Origin: Exiguobacterium sp. FSL W8-0210
GTDB taxonomy: Bacteria; Bacillota; Bacilli; Exiguobacteriales; Exiguobacteriaceae
Reading direction: 5' to 3'
DNA: 64,000 nucleotides
Assembly (NCBI RefSeq): GCF_038006045.1
Contig: NZ_JBBOUK010000001.1
Location: 1,281,001-1,345,000 of the forward strand
Both the position numbers and the translations under genes were made by a program. Positions within the stretch are counted from its first letter, which is position 1. Every line of letters begins with the position of its first letter. Shown here piece after piece: positions 57,231-64,000 of this stretch. The notes beneath the pieces were generated by a model that saw only the letters and a program-made list of their open reading frames with translations, was not told the origin of the DNA and did not search any database.

Positions 57231-59174
57231 TTATAGCTGAAAATGATGTTGCATCGCTTCGAAAATCCGCTTACTTGCTTTCGTATCGTCAAACGCATAG
57301 ATGTGACTGAGATGACGTTTGAACTTTTTAGGCATTTTCGATTCGCGTAGTGATTCCATCAAGGCGTCTCTTGTTTCGATGACGTCTCCTGGTAACAAAT
57401 CCGTCGATTCGCCGGCGTTATCTTCGCCAACTAAGACAGGTGGGCGGTAGTAGATGACCTTTTTGTGCATCAAGGAAAAATCGAGACCGACACTCGAATA
57501 ATCGGTAATCAACACATGATGATTTTCAAGTAGCTCCTTGACTGTGAACGCATCCTGACTGATGACATCGACGAAGTCTGAGTGGAACAAGTGGCTGAAT
57601 TTTTGGAAATTGCGATGAAGGTAGAACGAGACTTCAACCTTGTTGTCCATCACTAAGCCTTTCAACCGTTCGTCTGTGATTAACGCTTGAAACTCCCGGT
57701 AATAGTCGCTTTCCATGAACTGTTCGTCTGGATACGTATCGAGTTTCGGTCGCCACGTCGGCATGATCAATAGCTTTTTCCGGTTTTTATATCGCTTGAG
57801 CCAACGTGATCGTTCCGTGATCAATTGATCGAATCGGGCGAGACCCGTCACGATGATTTCGTCAGGATGAAAACCGTAATCTCGAGCGATGAGTTGTTTC
57901 TCCCGCTCCGAAGAGACGACGAATAAGTCGGTAAATGGATGCGGCATCTTTTTTCCATAAAGATGACTGACATCTTTTGACCCGATGACACCGTGTTGCA
58001 AGAACAGCTTTTGTTTCGTTTGCATCATCGCCTCGGTGTGATAGGTAGCGAATGGTAAGGCATAACTTGAAGAATGAGTATGACAGAGAATGTCTGCTGC
58101 TTGGACGACCTCGATGTTCTCTGGTGATTTGTAGAACACGATATGGTTCTCATATCCGACAAGATTTTTGAGGTCCGGACTCGATCGACTGATGATGTAG
58201 AAGATATTGAAGCGCTTCTGATGCTGGTCAACGAGATACTTGAAGAAAATCATCCCATTATCTTGTGCTTTATCCGGATATTCAAAACATATAATCGTCT
58301 TCTTATTTGGATCCAGTCCAAGTAACGGTTGAGGGTCCGCGTAATACTCGACGGTCTCGACCGGCACCGGTATTAGACGCATCGCAAGTCGTTCCGACAC
58401 GGTTGAATAGGGGCGGACCAACACGTCATGTTGCTCATTAAGCGATAACCAGTGCTCATCGTTCAAGAGTTCCGGGTGATTTTTGAAGTGACGAATCCGC
58501 GGTGTGAAACCAGAGATCGGCATCTCACGAATCGAAAATCCGAACAATAGGTCGTAGATGTTTACATTAAGGGTTTCGTAGTCATACTGGTCACCAAGCA
58601 ATTGATTGACAAGTTCTGGTTCGATCACGGCTTCGACTTCGGTTCTGAAGCGACAGGCGTCGACTGGTGTGACGCTGAAGCGATTAATCGGCAGGGCGAT
58701 TTTTTGTTCCAGATGTCTGAATTTAATGAAACAACTCGGCTGTTCCACTTCGAAATACTTCGAGTGAAACGAAAACTTCAATAGAAGGACGTCGTCTTGA
58801 CGAGTGATGCCCTCAAATAGGACGTCTTGATCATAAAAATTCATGATGGACGGTTTTTTGTTATAGATCAGACTGAGCTCATCGTCTTGGTCGATGAAAA
58901 TGAAATAGGAATGTTTCCCTTGTTTGATGTAACTATTCGGTGCGATGACTAGTGGCTCCGAAAGATGTTTGAACGAGATCGGTGTTCCGGATTCATCGAC
59001 GAATTTAACAGGATGATTCTTTTTTTTGAAGATATCGAGCAATGTATCAATCGATAGCACAAAGGCTGTCTCTATTTTTTGGAGTGGTATCAGTTGTTCA
59101 TTGATCGCTAACTGTAGGCTTTGGTGCGGAAGATTCTCGATCAAAAACGTATGATCACGACAGGTGATTTTCAT
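57231..59174 (-). CDS. CDP-glycerol glycerophosphotransferase (TagF/TarF-like)
   Basis: Polymerises or primes poly(glycerol phosphate) teichoic acid from CDP-glycerol at the cytosolic membrane face. The C-terminal half (from about residue 285) is the Glyphos_transf fold: KTIICFEYPDKAQDNGMIFF, CHTHSSSYALPFATYHTEAM, FLQHGVIGSKDVSHLYGK with the catalytic-type His, LIMPTWRP, and LITDYSSVGLDFSLMHKKVI with the Asp/Ser motif. The N-terminal 280 residues are a separate beta-rich region of unknown job. The ATG at 59174 has AAAGGAAG upstream; longer starts at 59195 and 59207 are possible. Confidence 0.9.
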   Translation of the reverse strand: MKITCRDHTFLIENLPHQSLQLAINEQLIPLQKIETAFVLSIDTLLDIFKKKNHPVKFVDESGTPISFKHLSEPLVIAPNSYIKQGKHSYFIFIDQDDELSLIYNKKPSIMNFYDQDVLFEGITRQDDVLLLKFSFHSKYFEVEQPSCFIKFRHLEQKIALPINRFSVTPVDACRFRTEVEAVIEPELVNQLLGDQYDYETLNVNIYDLLFGFSIREMPISGFTPRIRHFKNHPELLNDEHWLSLNEQHDVLVRPYSTVSERLAMRLIPVPVETVEYYADPQPLLGLDPNKKTIICFEYPDKAQDNGMIFFKYLVDQHQKRFNIFYIISRSSPDLKNLVGYENHIVFYKSPENIEVVQAADILCHTHSSSYALPFATYHTEAMMQTKQKLFLQHGVIGSKDVSHLYGKKMPHPFTDLFVVSSEREKQLIARDYGFHPDEIIVTGLARFDQLITERSRWLKRYKNRKKLLIMPTWRPKLDTYPDEQFMESDYYREFQALITDERLKGLVMDNKVEVSFYLHRNFQKFSHLFHSDFVDVISQDAFTVKELLENHHVLITDYSSVGLDFSLMHKKVIYYRPPVLVGEDNAGESTDLLPGDVIETRDALMESLRESKMPKKFKRHLSHIYAFDDTKASKRIFEAMQHHFQL

Positions 59175-59207
59175 TGGTGCATGGCTTCCTTTCATACTCT
59201 GATTCAA

Positions 59208-59553
59208 TCGTTCTTAAACTACATCACTTACCATATAATATCTTCCGATTTCTGCAAAGATGTAGATTGATTGAAACCACTGCAGTATAGTCTACTGGCT
59301 GAAGGATATTGGGAAAAGACAGACGTTACCGTATCTTCGACAGATCATTGGTTGCAGAACCATGACAATGATTGGATATTATGCAAAACCGATTGACTTT
59401 GTTCGTAAAAAAGGAGATAAGTAGAAACTGTATTGGTAAATGCGACTAGTATCGCAAGAGGTTTATGAAAAAGCAAAGTCGGCTATATATAGAGGTTGAA
59501 CTCACAGAAAAAAACAGGGATCAATCTTGAAGGGTGAAGGGGAGTAATGACAG
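59208..59553. other. Gap upstream of the divergent wall-polymer genes
   Basis: About 345 bases. It should hold promoters for both directions. A TTG-started 41-codon frame (59271-59396) and a 20-codon ATG frame after it lack ribosome sites and are discounted. No hairpin or known RNA is visible. Confidence 0.5.
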
Positions 59554-61050
59554 ATGCTGTATACGGTAACATCGACATTACCACCAAAACACGGTGGTAG
59601 AACGAAGTCGTTATTGAGTCGAATCGCGCTCATGGAACAAGAACTTGGCGCGGGTTCAACAATCGTTACGACGAACTACAATGCCAACTACATGGAAGTC
59701 TACGAATTGTTCCGAACAGAAGAGAAGGTCGGTCCGAAAGTACAATTTGAAAATATCTACGATTGGCTATCAGATTACAAATTGTTAAGTATTCCAACGA
59801 CTCGTTTTCGTAACAAACCGATCATCAAAGAAACGGAGCGCGAAATCGAAGGATTGAAAAGCGTCGAGAAAAAAAACAGTGACGCCGTTCGTTATTATGA
59901 TGAGGAAGATGAGTATGTCCTCTACCGTAAATATTACCCTGAAACGCAAGTCGTCGAATTCGAGGATTTCATGACGAACGCTTCCCGTAAAAAAGTCGAG
60001 CGCTGGGAATATAACGTCTACGGTCAATTGCACCGGAAGACGATTTATTCGCCGGTCCATCATGGAAAGATGATGGAAGAGCTATATGATTCGGAAGGCA
60101 ATGTCTATTGTAAGAAGTTTTACAATGAAATGGCGCGCCCGAAGCTCATCTTGATTCAGTTATACCGGAACGGCAGAATGTACAAAGCGTTCAAAAAAGA
60201 GAAGGACTTGTTTGAGTATTACTTCAACCGATTGTTTAAAGACGGTGATGTCTTGTTCGTCGATGCGCGTTTACTGGACCGCTCAATTCTCAACATTAAA
60301 GCAGATGTCAAACGGGTCATGGTCATCCATAACTCACACTTGGATGGTACGACCGTCAAAGGATCATATACGACGATGTTCTCGGAATCCGATAAAGTGA
60401 CACGTTTCATCAGTCTGACGAATCACCAAAAAGAAGACATCCTGGAACGGTATAACATCCCGGAAGAGAAGATTTCCATCATTCCGCATTTCATCGTCCC
60501 AGAACAAACGCAACGACGTGACCAGGTCAAGGATCAATTTTGTTTCATCGGTCGATTCGGTCTACAAAAGCAGATGGATCATTTGATCAAGAGTTATGCG
60601 ATCTTCAAACAATCCGGTCACGCGACGAAGCTTGTGCTCTACGGCATGGACGAACAAGGGCAACTGGCGATGATGGAGAGTTTGATCGAGGAACTCGGCT
60701 TAGAGGACGATATCGAAATCCACGGCTTCACGTCGAATCCGGCAGAAGTGTTCCGGGAATCGAAAGCCTCATTGTTGACGAGCGAATTTGAAGGATTCGG
60801 GCTGACGGTCATGGAAAGTATCAATGTCGGCTGTCCGGTCATTTCTTATGACGTCAAATACGGACCACGCGAAATCATCGCCCACGGCGAGAACGGCTAC
60901 CTTGTTCCAGCGAACGATATGGAAGCTTTTGCTGCCGCGATGGTGCAACTCGTCGAACGACCACTCGAGCGCGTTGAGACGAAGCCATCACTGTACCTCG
61001 AGACGGCTGTAAAGAACTACGGACGATTACTAGAAGAATTGAGCAACTAA
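59554..61050 (+). CDS. Family 4-type glycosyltransferase, TagE-like
   Basis: A 498-residue retaining glycosyltransferase. The N-terminus MLYTVTSTLPPKHGGRTKSL fits the acceptor domain. A region with DAVRYYDEEDEYVLYRKYYP and YNVYGQLHRKTIY (repeat-like strands) sits in the middle. The donor domain starts around residue 315 with FCFIGRFGLQKQMDHLIKSY and holds the E-x7-E motif in SEFEGFGLTVMESINVGCPV. TagE-type enzymes glucosylate poly(glycerol phosphate), which fits its neighbours, but another wall or surface glycan is possible. GGGGAG precedes the ATG. It is followed 39 bases later by galU. Confidence 0.87.
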   Translation: MLYTVTSTLPPKHGGRTKSLLSRIALMEQELGAGSTIVTTNYNANYMEVYELFRTEEKVGPKVQFENIYDWLSDYKLLSIPTTRFRNKPIIKETEREIEGLKSVEKKNSDAVRYYDEEDEYVLYRKYYPETQVVEFEDFMTNASRKKVERWEYNVYGQLHRKTIYSPVHHGKMMEELYDSEGNVYCKKFYNEMARPKLILIQLYRNGRMYKAFKKEKDLFEYYFNRLFKDGDVLFVDARLLDRSILNIKADVKRVMVIHNSHLDGTTVKGSYTTMFSESDKVTRFISLTNHQKEDILERYNIPEEKISIIPHFIVPEQTQRRDQVKDQFCFIGRFGLQKQMDHLIKSYAIFKQSGHATKLVLYGMDEQGQLAMMESLIEELGLEDDIEIHGFTSNPAEVFRESKASLLTSEFEGFGLTVMESINVGCPVISYDVKYGPREIIAHGENGYLVPANDMEAFAAAMVQLVERPLERVETKPSLYLETAVKNYGRLLEELSN

Positions 61051-61089
61051 ACTAAACCTACTACTTGAACGATGAAGAGGATGAACGTT

Positions 61090-61956
61090 ATGAAGAAAAT
61101 CACGAAAGCCATTATTCCGGCAGCAGGACTCGGGACACGTTTCTTGCCTGCGACAAAAGCAATGCCAAAAGAGATGTTACCGATTCTCGATAAACCGACG
61201 ATCCAGTATATCGTCGAAGAAGCGGCAAAAGCCGGCATCGAAGATATCATCATCGTCACGGGGAAACACAAACGGGCCATCGAAGATCATTTTGATAACC
61301 AAAAAGAACTCGAGATCACGCTCGAGAACTCTGGGAAGACGGAATTACTCGAGAAGGTTCAATTCTCGACGAACCTCGCGAACATCTTCTATGTCCGCCA
61401 AAAAGAACAAAAAGGTCTCGGTCACGCCATTTTGACGGCAAAACAATTCATCGGGAACGAACCGTTCGCAGTCTTACTCGGGGACGATATCGTCGAGTCG
61501 GATGATCCGGCAATCAAACAATTGATGGACGTCTACGAACAGACGGAGAAATCGGTCATCGGTGTACAAGAAGTCCGTCCGGAAGAGACGCATCGTTACG
61601 GCATCATCGATCCTGTCTCGCAAAACGGACGACTGTATGACGTGAAGAAATTCGTCGAAAAGCCGGCTTCGGGCACTGCACCATCGAACCTCGCGATCAT
61701 GGGACGTTATGTGCTGACACCGGATATCTTTGACTACCTAGCGGATCAAGAAGAAGGGGCGGGTGGTGAGATTCAATTGACGGATGCGATTGAACGTTTA
61801 AATGCGGATAGCCAAGTCTTTGCGTATGATTTCGAAGGCAACCGCTATGACGTCGGGGAGAAACTCGGTTTCGTCAAGACGACGATCGAATATGCGTTGA
61901 AAGATGCAGAGATGCGTGACGAGCTGAAAGCTTTCATCAAGACACTAGACATTTAA
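61090..61956 (+). CDS. galU: UTP-glucose-1-phosphate uridylyltransferase
   Basis: Makes UDP-glucose from UTP and glucose-1-phosphate, for wall-glycan and teichoic acid glucosylation (gtaB in B. subtilis). Residues 1-45 contain the nucleotide loop [19 protein letters not shown] with [20 protein letters not shown] next, then [12 protein letters not shown] near 108. [15 protein letters not shown] and [10 protein letters not shown] follow, and [15 protein letters not shown] is the Lys region. All known motifs are present. AAGAGG precedes the ATG at 61090. It probably shares a transcript with the glycosyltransferase upstream. Confidence 0.95.
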   Translation: MKKITKAIIPAAGLGTRFLPATKAMPKEMLPILDKPTIQYIVEEAAKAGIEDIIIVTGKHKRAIEDHFDNQKELEITLENSGKTELLEKVQFSTNLANIFYVRQKEQKGLGHAILTAKQFIGNEPFAVLLGDDIVESDDPAIKQLMDVYEQTEKSVIGVQEVRPEETHRYGIIDPVSQNGRLYDVKKFVEKPASGTAPSNLAIMGRYVLTPDIFDYLADQEEGAGGEIQLTDAIERLNADSQVFAYDFEGNRYDVGEKLGFVKTTIEYALKDAEMRDELKAFIKTLDI

Positions 61957-61964
61957 CATGATGG

Positions 61965-61996
61965 ACCACTCTGACATGATTCAGAGTGGTTTTATT
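61965..61996 (+). terminator. galU terminator
   Basis: ACCACTCTGA/TCAGAGTGGT perfect stem with a six-base loop, followed by TTTATT. Confidence 0.85.
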
Positions 61997-62199
61997 TAGA
62001 ATTTAACAAGTTAATCGAGAAAAATAATATAACTTAAATTCATTTTTGTGATATTTTTTAATTTTTACAGCATATTTAGCTATTTTTATTCAGATTTTTT
62101 GAATAGATAAAGTAAAAGAGATTTTATTGTAATATAATCAAATATTTTTTTACTTCATTCGTTAATACAGTTAATTAATATTCGATATGAGGTGATAAG

Positions 62200-62230
62200 A
62201 TATTTTGGTAGCGTATTTCTACTAAAATAT
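62200..62230 (+). promoter_or_regulatory. Inverted repeat in the leader of the AT-rich cassette
   Basis: ATATTTTGGTAG and CTACTAAAATAT form 12-base arms with one G-T and a seven-base centre. It lies 25 bases before the start codon at 62256 and could be an operator or a leader hairpin. The rest of 61997-62255 is very AT-rich; candidate -10 hexamers are many and none can be chosen. Confidence 0.45.
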
Positions 62231-62255
62231 AGAGGTAAAAAAAGGAGTAAATAAA

Positions 62256-62894
62256 ATGAAATTTAAAAAATTATTCGTACCAACGGTCGTAACAGGTATT
62301 TTGATTTCAAGCTCTCAATTTGTATTAGCAGAGGCTAATTCAGTTGAAACAAGCTCAAATGCTAACATTGACGAAGCAACTATCACTAAAGACAATGTTG
62401 GTGATATTGAAGTTACAGAATATGAATATAATAAACCTATATTGACTGACTATGAGAGTGTCGATTTAGTTAGGAAAGCTTACATTCCTTATGATGGACG
62501 TGATTATAGTCCGTATCAAACAAAAAAATACACGCAAATTGACTGGAAAGCAGAGCTTAAAAATGGAGGGAAGACATCTGATACTGTAACAAAACTTATC
62601 TCGAGAAGTCAGTTTTGTAATGGGAAAATTGGTGCTGAAGCTTCAGTAAAACTAAATATGCCATTAATTGAAGATAAGATTAAATTTAATGCAGAGGTAA
62701 GTTTTGGTACAACTACAGTAGATTCTGTATCATATACTTGGACTATTCCACCAAAGCACACAACTTATATTAGTTTTGGATCGAAAGCAGTCAAAACGAT
62801 GGGAACAGTATCTGTATATAAACGAGGTTCACTATCTAAATCGGAAGCAATAGATGTAAAATATTCTACTCGTGTATATTATGCTAAAAGCTAA
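62256..62894 (+). CDS. Secreted beta-rich protein of unknown function
   Basis: A 212-residue exported protein with signal peptide residues 1-25 (VLA before EAN). The mature part is acidic and disordered to about residue 60, then beta-rich: RKAYIPYDGRDYSPYQTKKY, KIGAEASVKLNMPLIEDKIK, SVSYTWTIPPKHTTYISFGS, KTMGTVSVYKRGSLSKS. The alternating Ser/Thr strands and the S-Y-T-W-T-I-P-P turn recall aerolysin/ETX-MTX2-type beta toxins or small inhibitors, but no definite family match can be made. GC is markedly lower than in galU, suggesting acquisition. AAAAGGAG precedes the ATG. The next gene starts two bases after its stop. Confidence 0.72.
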   Translation: MKFKKLFVPTVVTGILISSSQFVLAEANSVETSSNANIDEATITKDNVGDIEVTEYEYNKPILTDYESVDLVRKAYIPYDGRDYSPYQTKKYTQIDWKAELKNGGKTSDTVTKLISRSQFCNGKIGAEASVKLNMPLIEDKIKFNAEVSFGTTTVDSVSYTWTIPPKHTTYISFGSKAVKTMGTVSVYKRGSLSKSEAIDVKYSTRVYYAKS

Positions 62895-62896
62895 AG

Positions 62897-63454
62897 ATGA
62901 ACAAATTTTATATTAAAAAAATTGTAATCTTCTGCGCAATATGTTTACTTATACTTTTATTTATTATTGCTACGTTTAAGTTTGAACAAGACGAACAGAC
63001 TACTAAAAAAAATAAAACTGAAGAAAAGTATACATCAGTTAATCAATACGTTTCTGAAATACAAGGTAATCAATTTAAAAGAACAGAATTACAGGTTAAA
63101 TTTATAGACAGTAATAGTGTTGATTTGAAAATGAAAATGAAGTTATCCAAACATTTATTTAAGATATTCAAACACACAAAAAACCAACCAACTTTTAGTT
63201 TTGCTGCGAATATGAATCAAGATGTACTGAGTAAGTTTGTTTTGAAAAAATCTCCTGAAGTCGTAAAGATTAACTTTCAATTAGATTCGAATCAGGTGAT
63301 GCATATCCATCAAAAGTTATATTTAAATGTACCAATATCAAGTAAAACGAAATCATTATTTTTGGATACACGTAATTATCAATTCTTATTTTTAAATGAG
63401 CACCAGCAAGCGGTAGCAATTTTGTTTGATTTAAACTTATCGACTTGGCAATAA
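62897..63454 (+). CDS. Membrane-anchored protein paired with the secreted protein
   Basis: A 185-residue protein: one N-terminal helix at about residues 8-26 (VIFCAICLLILLFIIATF), then a Lys-rich linker and an extracytoplasmic domain of about 140 residues with strands (ELQVKFIDSNSVDLKMKMKL; VMHIHQKLYLNVPISS). Not recognised. It is as AT-rich as the secreted gene before it, starts two bases after that gene and has no ribosome site of its own, so it is translated by coupling. It may be an immunity, chaperone or receptor partner of the secreted protein. Confidence 0.7.
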   Translation: MNKFYIKKIVIFCAICLLILLFIIATFKFEQDEQTTKKNKTEEKYTSVNQYVSEIQGNQFKRTELQVKFIDSNSVDLKMKMKLSKHLFKIFKHTKNQPTFSFAANMNQDVLSKFVLKKSPEVVKINFQLDSNQVMHIHQKLYLNVPISSKTKSLFLDTRNYQFLFLNEHQQAVAILFDLNLSTWQ

Positions 63455-63529
63455 AGTCACAGAATAGTAATCAGATCTTGTTTTGAATAGCCAAACGATT
63501 TTGATTTTTTCAGAACGGAGAAGATGAAA

Positions 63530-63799
63530 ATGTTATCTTGGCTAGGTATAAAGAAAGCGAATAGCGCAGGACGTCCATTTTTTGCAGGTGTCGAGAAATC
63601 GACGGTCTTCTCAATTTTATTAATATCCCTTGCATTTCTCAATAGTGTGAGGTGGATCCTCAAATTTCTCATTCCAACATCCTTTTTCAATGACTCCATC
63701 GTTTCGGTCTTACCAGGCGTAGTTGGAATCCTATCAGCTATTATATTCGTGTTTTTGGTCGAACGACTGATAAGCGATGAGTCTAACCCTGCTGAATAA
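63530..63799 (+). CDS. Small two-helix membrane protein
   Basis: Not recognised. An 89-residue protein with helices at about residues 24-45 and 58-80, a basic N-terminus and an acidic C-terminus. GGAG lies nine bases before the ATG at 63530 and only three before an ATG at 63524. GC returns towards the average, so it may not be part of the AT-rich pair upstream, though it lies only 75 bases away. Confidence 0.68.
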   Translation: MLSWLGIKKANSAGRPFFAGVEKSTVFSILLISLAFLNSVRWILKFLIPTSFFNDSIVSVLPGVVGILSAIIFVFLVERLISDESNPAE

Positions 63800-63805
63800 T
63801 CGTCG

Positions 63806-63833
63806 AAACCATCCTCAAGTAGGATGGTTTTCG
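63806..63833 (+). terminator. Rho-independent terminator
   Basis: AAACCATCCT/AGGATGGTTT perfect stem with a five-base loop; the T run is short (TTTTC). Confidence 0.7.
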
Positions 63834-63898
63834 CGCATTATAACAGGTTCTTGTTGTAAAATGAGGAGGACAATGGAACAGGTGAGGGGCGAACGGAC

Positions 63899-64000
63899 AT
63901 GACGAAACGATTCATCCAAGATGCTGCTTTTTTGGGCAAACGAAAACAAGTAATGCGCTGCATCGAACGTGGTGACGATCTGAACGAACTGGATGAAGAA
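63899..64000 (+). CDS. N-terminus of a probable ankyrin-repeat protein, cut by window end
   Basis: The ATG at 63899 follows GAGGGG and the frame stays open to the window end, 34 codons. The visible part, DAAFLGKRKQVMRCIERGDD followed by LNELDEE, has the ankyrin start pattern (A-A-x-x-G-x-x-x-x-V-x-x-x-I-x-x-G-x-D-x-N-x-x-D). Too little is visible to tell its size or partners. Confidence 0.6.
   Translation, partial: MTKRFIQDAAFLGKRKQVMRCIERGDDLNELDEE

Noticed and set aside
59271..59396. 41-codon TTG-started frame upstream of the glycosyltransferase gene
   Set aside because: No ribosome site and no recognisable protein character beyond chance.

Overview
The window looks like chromosome of a low-to-mid GC Gram-positive bacterium of the order Bacillales, most likely Exiguobacterium. 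This rests on strong AGGAGG-type ribosome binding sites, a Bacillus-type (class B) RNase P RNA followed by a ypsC/rlmL-like methyltransferase, Fur and cre boxes of Bacillus type, a T-box leader, a CDP-glycerol teichoic acid polymerase and CitA, MurQ/MurP/MupG and Ycl/Fat-type proteins. The genus is an inference from gene content. No tRNA, rRNA, CRISPR array or intact prophage was seen.

0-13 kb is ordinary backbone: a lytic transglycosylase, a CPBP protease, a YtrA-type ABC operon with a palindromic operator on its promoter, a DUF1659/DUF2922 pair, a two-helix K+ channel, a secreted subtilase, rnpB and the rRNA methyltransferase. 13.1-16.8 kb is a graveyard: several frameshifted genes, a 1 kb stretch with only coding remnants, an IS30 transposase tail, and a metallopeptidase whose 5' part is lost at the IS30 junction. 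16.8-29.6 kb holds small metabolic and stress genes, a SUKH protein, the MurNAc recycling operon murQ-murP with mupG, and citA.

29.7-41.5 kb is a metal-uptake district. It has a Fur-controlled siderophore ABC operon with its own reductase, a GAF-GGDEF gene broken by one in-frame stop, and a nikABCDE operon whose promoter carries a Fur-like box. 41.5-49.4 kb has a yxlEFG-like ABC operon with a neighbouring HTH regulator, a SolA-type oxidase, a chemoreceptor, and small DUF2188 and XRE/membrane-protein units. 49.4-52.3 kb is a second scar: an orphan T-box leader with a stub of an isoleucyl-tRNA synthetase gene, a full-length ISL3-family element, and an AT-rich, 5'-truncated, frameshifted UvrD-like helicase.

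52.4-57 kb has a second SUKH protein, acetyltransferase, nitrilase, VOC and Nudix genes. 57.2-62 kb is a wall-polymer locus (CDP-glycerol glycerophosphotransferase, glycosyltransferase, GalU). 62.2-63.8 kb holds an AT-rich pair of unknown exported/membrane-anchored proteins and a small membrane protein; the window ends inside a probable ankyrin-repeat gene.

The most unusual observation is a structured element of about 240 bp present twice (26.93-27.18 and 56.99-57.23 kb). It has inverted termini and several internal stems, one of which shows a compensatory base change, and both copies sit between convergent genes.
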